This document shows, one piece after another, positions 24,332 to 34,623 of a stretch of 64,000 nucleotides of DNA. A program made the translations under genes and the position numbers. Position 1 is the first letter of the stretch; the number at the start of each line of letters is the position of its first letter. Origin of the DNA: Burkholderiales bacterium Ga0077547 (GTDB lineage: Bacteria; Pseudomonadota; Gammaproteobacteria; Burkholderiales; Burkholderiaceae_C); contig LNEY01000012.1 of NCBI GenBank assembly GCA_001464195.1, positions 1 to 64,000 on the forward strand, written 5' to 3'. A model generated the notes under the pieces. It did not search any database, had not been told where the DNA came from, and was given only the letters and a program-made list of their open reading frames with translations.

Positions 24332-25285
24332 ATGAGCATTGCCCCGTACATCAAGGAAATCGGCCGTGGCAAGGAAGGTGCACGGTCGTTGAGCATCGAG
24401 CAGGCCGAAGACCTGATGGCACAGGTTCTCGACGGCCGTGTCAGCGACCTCGAGGTGGGCGCCTTCGCGATGGCGATGCGCATCAAGGGAGAGTCGACCG
24501 AGGAGCTGCTCGGTTTTCTTCGCGCCGTGCACCAGCGCTGTCTGCCGATCAGTCCAGAGGGACCGGCGGTGATCCTGCCGTCGTACAACGGCGCCCGCAA
24601 GCTGCCCAACCTGACCGCTCTGCTGGCCTTGCTGCTGGCGCAGAACGGGACACCGGTGCTGGTACACGGCCCCTCAAACGATCCCGGTCGTGTCACCACC
24701 GCCTTCGTGTTCCGTGACCTGGGTCTGCCGATCGCGCACAGTGCCGAGGACGTGCTCCACGGCTGGGCACGGCGTGAGCCGGTGTTCATGGCCACCGAGA
24801 CGCTGTGTCCACCGCTGGCGCGTCTGCTGGACGTTCGTTGGGTGATCGGCTTGCGCAATCCAGGCCACACGGTGGCCAAGTTGCTGGACCCGACGCTCGG
24901 CGGTCGGTCGCTGCGGGTGATCAACCACACCCATCCGGAATACGGCACCGCGCTCACGGCCTTTCTGCAGCGCGCAGGCGCCAGCGCGATGCTGCTGCGC
25001 GGCACCGAGGGCGAACCCATCGCCGATCCACGACGCTCACCGCGGCTCGACGTGTTTCTGCGAGGCGAATGGCGTGCCGATCTGTCAGCACCCGCGCAGG
25101 AGGGCGTGCTGACCGAGTTGCCGGTGCTGCCCCGCAGCATCGATGCTGCGACGACCGCCGTTTACATCCAGTCGGTGGTCAGCGGCGAGAAGCCGGCCCC
25201 AGGCCCGCTGACGCGGCAGGTGGACAGCCTGCACCGAGCGGTGCAGGCGCTGGCCGGCGCAGCAGTGCATGAGTTGACCGCATGA
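24332..25285 (+). CDS. ybiB: YbiB/TrpD2-type nucleic-acid-binding protein
   Basis: 317 residues, close to E. coli YbiB (320). It has the anthranilate phosphoribosyltransferase fold: LSIEQAEDLMAQVLDG and FAMAMRIKGESTEELLGF at the N-terminus and LPSYNGARKLPNLTALLALL, GLRNPGHTVAKLLDP further on. The glycine-rich phosphoribosyl pyrophosphate loop of true TrpD is altered, as expected for the YbiB/TrpD2 branch, which binds nucleic acids. ATG 24332 matches the family N-terminus; the frame is open further upstream without similarity. It ends one base before the convergent photolyase gene. Confidence 0.87.
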   Translation: MSIAPYIKEIGRGKEGARSLSIEQAEDLMAQVLDGRVSDLEVGAFAMAMRIKGESTEELLGFLRAVHQRCLPISPEGPAVILPSYNGARKLPNLTALLALLLAQNGTPVLVHGPSNDPGRVTTAFVFRDLGLPIAHSAEDVLHGWARREPVFMATETLCPPLARLLDVRWVIGLRNPGHTVAKLLDPTLGGRSLRVINHTHPEYGTALTAFLQRAGASAMLLRGTEGEPIADPRRSPRLDVFLRGEWRADLSAPAQEGVLTELPVLPRSIDAATTAVYIQSVVSGEKPAPGPLTRQVDSLHRAVQALAGAAVHELTA

Positions 25286-25286
25286 G

Positions 25287-26849
25287 TCAGACACCCTCGG
25301 GATCGATCAACAAGCTGAGTTGATGGCCGGCTGAATCTTCGGGGCGTCGGCCACCAGCACGTCGGCTTGTCGTCTCCCGCCTAGGATGTCGACTGCCGTG
25401 CCTGGCGTAGACCAACTTGGCCTCCTGTTGCGTGGCCACGTCCGCCTTGCGAGCGTGGATCAGCACCTTCGCCCGCTGGCTGGCAGCGAGCAGATCCACC
25501 ACCGGATCAGGATAGTCCCGTGGGCGCAGTTGCGTCGCGCCCAGCAGCCACGGCTCGTGCACCGCGTCGCCAGCCACGCCGCGCAATTCGGGCACCCAGC
25601 GCCGGATGAACACACCGTCCGGATCCTGATCGCGACTTTGCTTGACCGGGTTGTAAAGGCGGATGGTGTTGATCCCGGTTACACCGCTTTGCATCTGCGC
25701 CTGGGAGTAGTGGATGCCAGGCTCGTAGTCCAGGAACTGCCGCGCCAGAAACAACGCCGGCTCGCGCCAGTGCAGCCACAGTTGGTAGCTGGCAAAGCTC
25801 ATCAGCATTGCCCGCATTCGGAAGTTGATCCAACCGGTGGCGTGCAGGCTGCGCATGCACGCGTCGACAAACGGGAAGCCAGTGCGACCGCTGCACCAGG
25901 CATCGAAGCGTGCCTGCTCGTCAGACGACAACGCACCTTCATTGCGCAAGCCATCGAAGGCACGGTTGACGTTGCGAAACTCGATCGCCGGCTCGCTTTC
26001 CAGCTTCTGGATGAAGTGACAGTGCCAGTGCAAGCGACTCTCGAAGCTGCGCAGCGACGCCACCGCACCCGCAGGGCGCTGACCGGCGGGTATCGCCAGC
26101 CACTCGCTCCGGCGCTGCCACACCGCATGGACGCACTCTCGCACCGACAGCGTGCCCCAGGCCAGATGGGCGGATAGCCGCGAGCAAGCCTCAGCCGCCG
26201 TCAAGGGACTGGACATCTCCGTGCGGTATCGATGCCCACGCCCTGCGAAAAAGCTGTCGAGCAGCGCCAACGCCTGGCTTCTGCCGCCACGCTGGCGCAG
26301 CGGCTTGTCAGCGTCGCGGCAAAGGATCGGCGGTGCATCGTGGTCCTTCTTTTCGGGCGGCGCCACCCAGTCCAGCCTCTTCGGGGATGGCAGGGGTGGT
26401 GGCTCCATCCGCTGCGTCCAAAGCCTCGACCACTGATCGCGATCGCGCAGGCGCCGGACGACCCCGTTGCAAGGCAGCTCATGCCACACCACGCGCTGCG
26501 CGGCGCACCAGCGTGCAACGGCGCGATCCCGGTCGAAGCTCCAGCCGTTGCCGGTTTCCTGGTGACTCCACAGAACGAAAGGACCATGCAGCGCATGCAG
26601 GTGCGCGAAAGCCGCAATGGCCTCACTCTGAACGCACCACAAAGCACCTCCGCGCTCGCCGAGCCAGATGTCAAGCTCAGCCAGGCATTCCTGCGCGAAG
26701 GCGCGGTGCTGAGCCGCGACGTCAGGCTGTGCCCAGGCCGCAGGCTCGTCGATCCACACGGGCAGCACCGGACCCGCCTGGGCAGCACGGACCATCGGGG
26801 CGTGATCGGTCCAGCGCAGATCTTTCTTGAACCACAGCACTTGCAGCAT
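25287..26849 (-). CDS. Cryptochrome/deoxyribodipyrimidine photolyase family protein
   Basis: 520 residues. The N-terminal alpha/beta antenna domain (LWFKKDLRWTDHAPM) is followed by a helical FAD domain with SRLSAHLAWGTLS, RTGFPFVDACMRSLHATGW and FLDYEPGIHYSQAQMQSG. The last motif replaces the DWEPG-type loops of classical CPD photolyases and fits the bacterial cryptochrome-like branch. It likely performs light-driven DNA repair or blue-light sensing. The C-terminal 45 residues are Arg-rich and look disordered. The gene stands alone, convergent with ybiB. Confidence 0.87.
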   Translation of the reverse strand: MLQVLWFKKDLRWTDHAPMVRAAQAGPVLPVWIDEPAAWAQPDVAAQHRAFAQECLAELDIWLGERGGALWCVQSEAIAAFAHLHALHGPFVLWSHQETGNGWSFDRDRAVARWCAAQRVVWHELPCNGVVRRLRDRDQWSRLWTQRMEPPPLPSPKRLDWVAPPEKKDHDAPPILCRDADKPLRQRGGRSQALALLDSFFAGRGHRYRTEMSSPLTAAEACSRLSAHLAWGTLSVRECVHAVWQRRSEWLAIPAGQRPAGAVASLRSFESRLHWHCHFIQKLESEPAIEFRNVNRAFDGLRNEGALSSDEQARFDAWCSGRTGFPFVDACMRSLHATGWINFRMRAMLMSFASYQLWLHWREPALFLARQFLDYEPGIHYSQAQMQSGVTGINTIRLYNPVKQSRDQDPDGVFIRRWVPELRGVAGDAVHEPWLLGATQLRPRDYPDPVVDLLAASQRAKVLIHARKADVATQQEAKLVYARHGSRHPRRETTSRRAGGRRPEDSAGHQLSLLIDPEGV

Positions 26850-26896
26850 CGGCGGCAGTGTAGGCAGAGCGTCGAGCGACCCGCTCGCAATCCCCC

Positions 26897-27679
26897 TCAG
26901 CGGCTCATGCGTTGTCGCGCTGACTCATACAGGCACACGGCCGCCGCCGCACCGACATTGAGCGATTCCTCGCCACCCGGCTGCGGGATACACAGCGCCT
27001 GGTGGCACTGCGACTGCACGAGCGCAGAGACGCCCTCGCCTTCGTGGCCCAGCACCCAGGCACACGGCCACGGCAGTGCGACCTGATCGATCGCCTGTGC
27101 GGCGTGCGAACTGGTTGCCAGCATCGGCACCGACAGTGAGCTCAGCGCAGCGGCGTCGACACCTTCGATGAGCGACAGGCCGAAATGCGCACCCATGCCC
27201 GCACGCAACACCTTTGGCGACCAGAGTGCGGCCGTTCCCTTCAGGGCCACCACCTGCTTGAATCCAAAGGCAGATGCACTGCGCAGCACGGTTCCCACAT
27301 TGCCGGCATCTTGCAAGCGATCGAGCACCACGGTCGGCGCATCAGGAAGCAACGCGGCAGCGCCGTGCCACGACACCACGAAGCCGATCGGAGCCGGCGA
27401 TTCGAGGGCGCTGACGCCAGCCATCAGTGCTTCTGGCAGCACCGTGACACTGGCTGCCCGGAGGGCGAGATCGCGCAGCGGAGTAGCCCACGCTGGCTCA
27501 CTCACAACAGCGTGCAGCGGAACACCGCCGCGCTGCAGAAACGCCCGGCACAGATGGTCGCCCTCGATCCACAACTCACCCAGCTTGCGATAGGCCACCG
27601 GGTCGCGACCGAGCTTGCGCACTCGCACGAGCAGCGGGTTGTCGCGCGAGGAGATCGCTTTGACCGTGGACGCCGTCAT
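26897..27679 (-). CDS. TrmH/SpoU family RNA 2'-O-methyltransferase
   Basis: 260 residues. An N-terminal SpoU substrate-binding part ([28 protein letters not shown]) is followed by the SPOUT knot: motif 1 [16 protein letters not shown], motif 2 WVLGHEGEG and motif 3 [19 protein letters not shown]. It should methylate a ribose 2'-OH in rRNA or tRNA; the exact site is not predictable. ATG 27679 overlaps the rnhB stop (ATGA). Confidence 0.88.
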   Translation of the reverse strand: MTASTVKAISSRDNPLLVRVRKLGRDPVAYRKLGELWIEGDHLCRAFLQRGGVPLHAVVSEPAWATPLRDLALRAASVTVLPEALMAGVSALESPAPIGFVVSWHGAAALLPDAPTVVLDRLQDAGNVGTVLRSASAFGFKQVVALKGTAALWSPKVLRAGMGAHFGLSLIEGVDAAALSSLSVPMLATSSHAAQAIDQVALPWPCAWVLGHEGEGVSALVQSQCHQALCIPQPGGEESLNVGAAAAVCLYESARQRMSR

Positions 27680-28302
27680 GCGCTGGGCACCAGCACCGCT
27701 CGCACAGGTGCAAACGTTCGGCGGTGGACTTCGCAGGCCCCGTGCTCACGCAGTGCGGCCAAGTGCGCTGCAGTCGGATAGCCCTTGTGACCGTCGAAGC
27801 CGTACTGAGGATGCTGCTCGTGCAAAGTCATGCACAGCCGATCGCGATGCACTTTCGCGAGGATCGAGGCCGCGGCGATCGCAGGCACCGTGGCATCCCC
27901 CTGCACGATGGCCTCGGCAGGCATCGGCAAGACTGGCAGCCGATTGCCATCGACCTGCACCCGGTGCGGCCGCAAGCGCAAACCGTCCACCGCACGCCGC
28001 ATGGCCAGCAACGACGCCTGCAGGATGTTCAGTTGGTCGATCTCTTCAACCGTGGCTTCGGCAATGCAGCAGCACAAAGCCTTGGCGCGGATCTCGTCGA
28101 ACAAGCGCTCTCGGGTACGTGCGGTGAGCTTCTTCGAATCATTCAGACCACGGATGGGTTGAAGATCGTCGAGGATCACCGCGGCCGCCACCACCGGACC
28201 CGCCAGCGGGCCCCGTCCAGCTTCGTCGACCCCAGCCATGAGGCCCGGCGCATCCCAGCGCAGGCCCAGTTGCTCAGCGCGCAAGAATGCTCTCGATCGC
28301 AT
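27676..28302 (-). CDS. rnhB: Ribonuclease HII
   Basis: 208 residues. The catalytic DEDD-type acidic residues lie in [15 protein letters not shown] (Asp, Glu), a later Asp in QVDGN, and the motif [12 protein letters not shown] is intact. It cleaves RNA in RNA-DNA hybrids and misincorporated ribonucleotides. ATG 28302 lies inside the end of lpxB (29-base overlap); the frame opens further upstream within lpxB without family similarity. The lpxB-rnhB pairing is conserved in proteobacteria. Confidence 0.92.
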   Translation of the reverse strand: MRSRAFLRAEQLGLRWDAPGLMAGVDEAGRGPLAGPVVAAAVILDDLQPIRGLNDSKKLTARTRERLFDEIRAKALCCCIAEATVEEIDQLNILQASLLAMRRAVDGLRLRPHRVQVDGNRLPVLPMPAEAIVQGDATVPAIAAASILAKVHRDRLCMTLHEQHPQYGFDGHKGYPTAAHLAALREHGACEVHRRTFAPVRAVLVPSA

Positions 28303-29419
28303 CGGTAGCCGACTGGGCGGTGTTGCGTCGCAACGTGTGGTGCAAGGCCTCAAAGCGTGTGGCCAGCGCCGCACATGCTGGTGGATCATCCAGCCAGGCG
28401 AAGGCGGCATCGGTCAGGTGCTCCGGCGTTGCCGCTGCTTGCAGGTACTCCGGCACGGCGAAGTCCTCCAGCAAGATGTTCGGCAGCCCGACCCAGGGTT
28501 GGTAATTCATGCGTTTCATGATCTGTGCGCTGAGCCAGTGCATCTTGTACGCGATCACCATCGGCCGCTTGAAGAGCGCTGCTTCCAGCGTGGCCGTGCC
28601 GCTGGCGATCAGCGTCACGTCGCAGGCCGCCAGCGTCTGGTGAGACTGGCCGTCCAGCAGCTGGATGTCAACACCCGGCGCGTGCCGCGACAGCAGCGGC
28701 TCGACCAGCGATCTCAGTCCTGGCGCCACCGGCAGCACGAAGCGCAACGCAGGGCGATGGTGCTTCATCAGCGCAGCAGCCTCCAGCACGGTTGGCGCGA
28801 TGTACTGGATTTCTGAACGACGGCTGCCTGGCAGCAACGCGACCACCGTGTCGGCATCGTCCAGATTCAACGCTTGGCGGCTGGCCCGCCTGGGCACCTC
28901 GAGAGGAATGGCATCTGCCAACGGATGGCCTACATAGGTAGCCGCCACACCGTGCTGCGCGTACAGCTCGGGTTCAAACGGAAAGATGCACAGCACATGA
29001 TCGACGGCGCGCTTGATTTTCTCGATGCGCTCACCACGCCAGGCCCAGATGGACGGGCCGATGAAGTGAATCGTTCGGACGCCACTGGCCTTCAATCTGG
29101 CCTCCAGGTCGAGGTTGAAGTCGGGCGCATCGACACCAATGAAGGCATCGGGTGGCTCCTGTAACAGGCGTTCGGCAAGTCGGCGGCGGATGCCGAGCAG
29201 CTCGGGATAGTGGCGAAGCACCTCGGCATAACCACGCACCGCGAGCTTGTCGCTCGGCCACCAGGCTTCGAACCCCTGCGCGGACATTTTCGGCCCGCCG
29301 ATCCCTTGGGCTGCCAGCGCTGGCCAGCGCCGCTTCAGGCCCGCGAGCAACAGGCTGGCCAACAGATCGCCGGAGGCCTCGCCAGCCACCATGGCGAGGC
29401 GTGGATCATTGGTCGCCAT
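28274..29419 (-). CDS. lpxB: Lipid-A-disaccharide synthase
   Basis: 381 residues, the normal LpxB length. Landmarks are [20 protein letters not shown] at the start, [28 protein letters not shown] and [10 protein letters not shown]. It joins UDP-diacylglucosamine and lipid X on the cytoplasmic face of the inner membrane. ATG 29419 is chosen by the family N-terminus. It is downstream of lpxA in the lpxD-fabZ-lpxA-lpxB order. Confidence 0.95.
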   Translation of the reverse strand: MATNDPRLAMVAGEASGDLLASLLLAGLKRRWPALAAQGIGGPKMSAQGFEAWWPSDKLAVRGYAEVLRHYPELLGIRRRLAERLLQEPPDAFIGVDAPDFNLDLEARLKASGVRTIHFIGPSIWAWRGERIEKIKRAVDHVLCIFPFEPELYAQHGVAATYVGHPLADAIPLEVPRRASRQALNLDDADTVVALLPGSRRSEIQYIAPTVLEAAALMKHHRPALRFVLPVAPGLRSLVEPLLSRHAPGVDIQLLDGQSHQTLAACDVTLIASGTATLEAALFKRPMVIAYKMHWLSAQIMKRMNYQPWVGLPNILLEDFAVPEYLQAAATPEHLTDAAFAWLDDPPACAALATRFEALHHTLRRNTAQSATDAIESILAR

Positions 29420-29473
29420 GTGAGCGAAGGCTCCCACCAGACCCTGGGCGCCGGGCCGCGGAGCGTGTCATTC

Positions 29474-30262
29474 CTACCGCACGATGCCGCGCTGAGAAGA
29501 CGCGAGAAACTGCGTCATCACCGCGACGTCGGCCGCTGCTTCCGGCGCGCTGCCCGCCAACTCAGCGATCGCTTCGCGCGCCTGCTCCAGCGTGTTCCCT
29601 TGCCGGTACAGCAGTCGGTGCATCTGCTTGACCGCAGCAATGCGCTCGGGACCAAACCCTCGCCGGCGCAACCCCTCTGCATTGAAGCCTCGCACCGCGA
29701 GCGGGTTGCCATCGACCATCATGAACGGTGGGACATCCTGCGACACCGCACTGGCGAAGCCGATCATCGCGTGCGGCCCGACCTTGACGAACTGATGCAA
29801 GCCAGTGAGCCCGCCCACGATCACCCAGTCTCCCAGGTGCACATGGCCAGCCAAGGTCGCGTTGTTGGCCAGGATGGCCTGGCTGCCGACCTGGCAATCG
29901 TGTGCGATGTGCACATAGGCCATCACCCAGTTGTCGTCGCCCACGCGCGTCACGCCGCTGTCCTGCGCCGTGCCCAGGTTGAAGGTACAAAACTCGCGGA
30001 TGGTGTTGCGGTCGCCGATGCGCAACTCGGTCGGTTCGTCCCGGTATTTCTTGTCCTGCGGCACGGCGCCGATCGAGCAGAACTGAAAGATGCGGTTGTC
30101 GCGTCCGATGGTTGTGCGCCCCTCGATCACGCAGTGTGCACCGATCGTTGTGCCGGCATCAACCCGCACCTGCGAACGCACGATGCTGTACGGACCGACG
30201 CTGACCGACGAATCCAGTTCGGCGCCGGGCTCAACGATCGCGGTGGGATGGATCAGCGACAT
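29474..30262 (-). CDS. lpxA: UDP-N-acetylglucosamine acyltransferase
   Basis: 262 residues, identical in length to E. coli LpxA. It has left-handed beta-helix hexapeptide repeats ([20 protein letters not shown] and onward) and the catalytic His in [30 protein letters not shown] is also diagnostic. It performs the first step of lipid A synthesis. ATG 30262 gives the usual MSLIHPTA start. It follows fabZ by 40 bases. Confidence 0.96.
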   Translation of the reverse strand: MSLIHPTAIVEPGAELDSSVSVGPYSIVRSQVRVDAGTTIGAHCVIEGRTTIGRDNRIFQFCSIGAVPQDKKYRDEPTELRIGDRNTIREFCTFNLGTAQDSGVTRVGDDNWVMAYVHIAHDCQVGSQAILANNATLAGHVHLGDWVIVGGLTGLHQFVKVGPHAMIGFASAVSQDVPPFMMVDGNPLAVRGFNAEGLRRRGFGPERIAAVKQMHRLLYRQGNTLEQAREAIAELAGSAPEAAADVAVMTQFLASSQRGIVR

Positions 30263-30302
30263 GGCCTGTTGCCCCTGGTCACGAAAGTTGACGGTCAGCC
30301 GA

Positions 30303-30746
30303 TCAGGCAATGTCTCGAACCGTGCACAGAAATTCGGCCTCGACGGCCAATTCACCATCGACGGTCGCGCGAGCCTTGAACTTGAAGACGCCTGACTTCA
30401 TGCGGTCGAGGATCACATCCAGAATGAGCTGATCGCCTGGCTCGACCGGCCGCTTGAAGCGAGCACCATCGATGCCTGCGAAGTAGAACAGGGAGTTTTC
30501 GTGGGTCTGCAGATTCAGCGTCTCAAACCCAAGGATGGCGGCAGCCTGGGCCAGCGCTTCGAGCATCAGCACACCCGGCATCACCGGCCGCTTCGGAAAG
30601 TGCCCGCTGAAAAAATGTTCATTGATAGTGACATTTTTCAGCGCCTTGATGCTTTCGCCCTTCTTGATTTCAAGCACGCGATCGACCAGCAGGATCGGAT
30701 AACGATGCGGAATGCGTCTCAGGATTTCGTGAATGTCCATCGTCAT
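30303..30746 (-). CDS. fabZ: 3-hydroxyacyl-ACP dehydratase FabZ
   Basis: 147 residues with the hot-dog fold. The catalytic His is in [18 protein letters not shown] and the Glu in [12 protein letters not shown]. It dehydrates 3-hydroxyacyl-ACP in fatty-acid elongation and so competes with LpxA and LpxD for the same substrates, which explains its place between them. ATG 30746 overlaps the lpxD stop (ATGA); ATG 30740 two codons later is also possible. Confidence 0.96.
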   Translation of the reverse strand: MTMDIHEILRRIPHRYPILLVDRVLEIKKGESIKALKNVTINEHFFSGHFPKRPVMPGVLMLEALAQAAAILGFETLNLQTHENSLFYFAGIDGARFKRPVEPGDQLILDVILDRMKSGVFKFKARATVDGELAVEAEFLCTVRDIA

Positions 30747-31807
30747 GACGATTTGGTCTCTATGCTCTTTTCAAGCGCTCGAATGCGCTCACGCAATCGA
30801 TGCAATTGACGCAGCGTGGCTGCGTTCTTTTCCCAAGACGCATTGTCATCGATGGGAAACAGGCCGGTGTACAAACCCGGCTTGTGGATGGAATGAGTGG
30901 CCACCGACCGCGCACCCAGATGCACGTGATCGGCCAAGGTCACATGACCAACCACGCCTGCACCACCTGCCATCGTGCAATGCGCGCCGATGCGTGTGCT
31001 GCCAGACACTGCGGCCGTGCCAGCCAGCGCGCTGTGCGCGCCGATGTGCACGTTGTGGGCTATCTGAACCAGGTTATCGAGCTTGACGCCGTCCTCGATC
31101 ACGGTGTCTTCGAGCGCGCCGCGGTCGATGCAGGTGTTGGCGCCAATCTCGACATCGTCACCAATGCGAACGCCGCCAAGTTGCTCGATCTTCTCCCAGC
31201 GACCGCTGTTCGGCGCGAAGCCGAAACCGTCTGCGCCGATGACCGCACCACTGTGCACGATACCGCGTGCCCCGATGTGACACCGTGCGCCCAGCACCAC
31301 TTGCGCGGACAACCGGGTCTGTGCGCCCACCGACGCGCCTGCGCCGATGAAACACTGGGCACCAATCACTGCACCCTCGGCAATCACCGCATCCGCTTCG
31401 ATGACCGCCAGCGCCCCCACCGAGACATGGCTGGCGAGCTGCGCGCGCGGGTGCACGACCGCAGATGCGTGCACCTCAGGTGCCGTGGCTTCGCGAGCGC
31501 GCGCGACCCACAACTGCGTCAGTCGAGCAAAGCAGAGATAGGGATCAGCCGCAATCAGTGTGGCGCCGCGCAGCGCAGCCGCGTCACGATGCGCTGGTGA
31601 CACGATCACGCACCCCGCTTTCGACGTGGCGAGTGACGGCAGATAACGCGGGTTGGAGAGGAATGAAATGGCGTCGCCGTCGGCAGTATCCAGCGACGCG
31701 ACACGATGGACGAGCTGGGCTGGGTTGCCGATCAACTCGGCGCCCAGACGCGCCGCCAGTTCGCCTAGCGCAAACGGAGTGACGAGATCACTTGGCGCCC
31801 TGTGCAT
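30743..31807 (-). CDS. lpxD: UDP-3-O-acylglucosamine N-acyltransferase
   Basis: 354 residues. An N-terminal uridine-binding domain ([29 protein letters not shown]) precedes a long hexapeptide-repeat beta helix and a C-terminal helix. The catalytic His lies in [11 protein letters not shown]. It adds the second hydroxyacyl chain in lipid A synthesis. ATG 31807 overlaps the end of the ompH/skp gene by 20 bases. Confidence 0.96.
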   Translation of the reverse strand: MHRAPSDLVTPFALGELAARLGAELIGNPAQLVHRVASLDTADGDAISFLSNPRYLPSLATSKAGCVIVSPAHRDAAALRGATLIAADPYLCFARLTQLWVARAREATAPEVHASAVVHPRAQLASHVSVGALAVIEADAVIAEGAVIGAQCFIGAGASVGAQTRLSAQVVLGARCHIGARGIVHSGAVIGADGFGFAPNSGRWEKIEQLGGVRIGDDVEIGANTCIDRGALEDTVIEDGVKLDNLVQIAHNVHIGAHSALAGTAAVSGSTRIGAHCTMAGGAGVVGHVTLADHVHLGARSVATHSIHKPGLYTGLFPIDDNASWEKNAATLRQLHRLRERIRALEKSIETKSS

Positions 31808-32300
31808 TCAGCGCCTTGACCACCTTGTCGGTGATGTCGATCTTCGGACCGGCGAATACGGCCTCTTGGAGAATCAGGTCGTACTTTTCGGTTTCGTAGA
31901 TTTGCTTGATAACCTTGTTGGCGCGCTCCACGACGGCTGACAACTCTTCGTTCTTTCGTTGGGTCAGGTCTTCCTGAAACTCGCGGCGCTTGCGCTGGAA
32001 TTCGCGGTCCTGATCGACCAGATCGCGCTGGCGCTTGCTGCGCTCTGACTCGGACAACGTTGGCGCATCCTTGTCGAATTTCTCGCTGGCGGCCTTCAGT
32101 CGACCGGCAATCTCGCCCATTTCCTTGTCACGCTTGGAGAACTCGGCTTCCAATTTGGCTTGAGCCGCCTTGGCGGGGTTGGCCTCACGCAGCACGCGGT
32201 CGCTGTTGACATACCCGATCTTGACTTCCTGGCTCTGGACATGGCAAGCGGCGAAGACCAGCAAAGAGGCAGCCAACGCATTCAAAGATAACCTGTTCAT
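31788..32300 (-). CDS. skp: Periplasmic chaperone OmpH/Skp
   Basis: 170 residues with a signal peptide ([18 protein letters not shown]). The mature part, starting [19 protein letters not shown], is dominated by a charged coiled coil (about residues 50-130) that forms the tentacles of the Skp trimer. It carries unfolded outer-membrane proteins to BamA. A Cys in the signal region (FAACH) is not a convincing lipobox. ATG 32300 overlaps the bamA stop (TGATG). Confidence 0.92.
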   Translation of the reverse strand: MNRLSLNALAASLLVFAACHVQSQEVKIGYVNSDRVLREANPAKAAQAKLEAEFSKRDKEMGEIAGRLKAASEKFDKDAPTLSESERSKRQRDLVDQDREFQRKRREFQEDLTQRKNEELSAVVERANKVIKQIYETEKYDLILQEAVFAGPKIDITDKVVKALNAQGAK

Positions 32301-34615
32301 CAAAACGCAGTCCCGAGTTGAAATTGAAGACGCTGGATTCTATCCGTTGGCTCTTTGCGGATCGGTGAGCCGTAGCTGATCTTGATGGGCCCCACCGGAG
32401 ACACCCAACTGAAGCCGAGGCCGATCGATGCGCGCAGACTGCTGAGGGTCAATCGGTCGTCCACCCCCCACACATTGCCGACATCGACGTAGGTAAACCA
32501 CCGCAGTGTTCGATCATTGCCTGTGCCCGGGATCGGCAAGTACACCTCAGTGTTCAGATTGAAACGTCGATTGCCCCCGAGGTAGGCGCCCAGGTTGTCC
32601 ACCTGCCCCAGCGAGCCTTGGTCAAAGCCTCGCACCGTGCCCAGTCCGCCGCCGAAGAAGTTCTTGAAAATCGGGTAGGGCTTGTCTCCGAGGCCGCGTC
32701 CGTAACCCACTTCAGCGTTGATGCCGAGGGTCACTCGCCGGATAGGCGTGAAGTACTGCTGAAGCTGAAGATCGGCGCGCATGTAGCGCTGGTCGGCCAG
32801 GAAGCTCACGTCGACATTCACCCGGGCGAAGCGACCTGTGGTCGGCACGAGGGCACTGTCACGGCCGTCGCGGGACCAGCCAATGGTGAACGGTATCGCG
32901 GTGCTCTTCTGGCCGAACTGTTCGCGGTACCGGAAGTAGGTGTCCGGCAGGTTGTTGCTGCCGCGGATTTCGGTTTGCTCGATGCCCACGCCGAAGAACA
33001 CCGTGTCGTACTCGCTGAAGGGCACGCCGAACCGAATCGAGGCACCCGGGGTTACCAACTTGTAGTTTTCTCCCTGGCTGTTGAGCGGCTGAGCCGTCCG
33101 GTAGAACACATCGATGGCCCGGGAAATGCCATCGTCGGTGAAGTACGGATCGACCGTACTGACCGAAATGGTCTGCTGCGACTTGCTGGTGTTGAACTCG
33201 ATGCCCAGGAAGTTGCCCGTGCCGAACACGTTTTCCTGCTTGACCGATGCAGTGAACGACACCTTGTCTGCGCTCGAGAACCCAGCGCCCAGCAGGATGT
33301 TGCCGGTGGGCTTTTCCTTGATCGCCACAGTAAGGTCGACCTGATCGGGGGTGCCCGGCACCTCACTGTTGTCGACGGTCACATCGCTGAAAAAGCCCAG
33401 GCGATCGACGCGGTCGCGGGACAGCTTGATCTTGGGGCCGTCGTACCACGACGACTCGAATTGACGGAATTCGCGGCGGATGACCTCGTCGCGGGTCTTG
33501 GTGTTGCCGGCCACGTTGATATGTCGAACGTAGACACGCCGCTGGGGGTCTGCTTGCAGCACGATCTCCACGCGTCCGTTGACACGGTCGATCTCCGGGC
33601 GTGCATCGACCCGAGCAAAGGCATATCCGAAAGTACCGAATTTCTCGGAGAACGCCTTGGTCGTCGTGGCCACCTCTTCGGCCCGGTAAATCTGCCCTGG
33701 CTTGATGGTGACCAGTTCCTTGAATTCATCTTCCTTGGAAAGGTACTGACCTTGCAAGGTCACCGCAGTGACGGTGTAGGGCTGGCCTTCCTTGATGTTG
33801 ATCGTGATCGAGATGTCCTGCTTGTCGGGCGAGATTGCGATCTGCGTCGACTCGACATTGAATTCGAGGTAACCGCGGTTCAGGTACCAGGCCTTCAGCG
33901 TCTCCAGATCCGCGTTCAACTTGGTACGCGAATAGCGGTCAGACTTGGTGTAGAACGAAAGCAATCCCGTTTCGTCGAGATCCAGCAGCCCCTTGAGCTC
34001 CTTCTCGCTGTAATCTCTGCTGCCCAGAACGCGGAGCTCGCGGATACGTGCCACCGAACCTTCGACCACGTTGAAGGTCACGTTGACGCGATTGCGTTCC
34101 TCGGGCGTCACCTTCGTGGTGACTTCAACACCATAAAGACTGCGGGTGAGGTACTGCCGCTTGAGCTCCTGCTCGGCGCGGTCTGCCAGCGCGTTGTCGA
34201 ACGGCTGCCCCTCGCCCACGCCAAAATCCTTCAGCGCCTTGACCAGCGCCTCCTTCTCGAATTCCTTGGTGCCGACAAAGTCGATGCTGCTGATGATCGA
34301 ACGCTCGTCGACCACGACCACCACCACCGAGCCCGCGATCTGGATGCGCACATCCTTGAACAAGCCCGTGGCGAACAAGGCGCGCAGGGCGGCTACGCCC
34401 TTCTCGTCGTTGTAGGTGTCGCCGATGCGGAACGGCAACGACGCGAAGACCGTGCCGGCATCGGTGCGCTGGAGTCCCTCCACGCGAATGTCGGTCAATT
34501 GAAACGGCTCCACCGCCCACGCGTTGGCGCCAAGCAAGCCGAGCGCAAGAAACAAGGAGGCCAGACTGGTTCGCAACGACGTCAGAAAGCAGGAGATTCG
34601 CAAGATGGGTCGCAT
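32300..34615 (-). CDS. bamA: Outer-membrane protein assembly factor BamA
   Basis: 771 residues. A signal peptide (LASLFLALGLLGANAWA) is followed by five POTRA domains (first one FQLTDIRVEGLQRTDAGTVF) and a 16-strand barrel. The barrel includes the VRGF motif in GTVRGFDQGSLG and ends FQLGTAF with the terminal aromatic residue needed for outer-membrane insertion. It is the core of the BAM complex; bamB lies at 56291 in this window. The gene lies between rseP and skp, the universal order. Confidence 0.97.
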   Translation of the reverse strand: MRPILRISCFLTSLRTSLASLFLALGLLGANAWAVEPFQLTDIRVEGLQRTDAGTVFASLPFRIGDTYNDEKGVAALRALFATGLFKDVRIQIAGSVVVVVVDERSIISSIDFVGTKEFEKEALVKALKDFGVGEGQPFDNALADRAEQELKRQYLTRSLYGVEVTTKVTPEERNRVNVTFNVVEGSVARIRELRVLGSRDYSEKELKGLLDLDETGLLSFYTKSDRYSRTKLNADLETLKAWYLNRGYLEFNVESTQIAISPDKQDISITINIKEGQPYTVTAVTLQGQYLSKEDEFKELVTIKPGQIYRAEEVATTTKAFSEKFGTFGYAFARVDARPEIDRVNGRVEIVLQADPQRRVYVRHINVAGNTKTRDEVIRREFRQFESSWYDGPKIKLSRDRVDRLGFFSDVTVDNSEVPGTPDQVDLTVAIKEKPTGNILLGAGFSSADKVSFTASVKQENVFGTGNFLGIEFNTSKSQQTISVSTVDPYFTDDGISRAIDVFYRTAQPLNSQGENYKLVTPGASIRFGVPFSEYDTVFFGVGIEQTEIRGSNNLPDTYFRYREQFGQKSTAIPFTIGWSRDGRDSALVPTTGRFARVNVDVSFLADQRYMRADLQLQQYFTPIRRVTLGINAEVGYGRGLGDKPYPIFKNFFGGGLGTVRGFDQGSLGQVDNLGAYLGGNRRFNLNTEVYLPIPGTGNDRTLRWFTYVDVGNVWGVDDRLTLSSLRASIGLGFSWVSPVGPIKISYGSPIRKEPTDRIQRLQFQLGTAF

Positions 34616-34623
34616 AAGGAAAA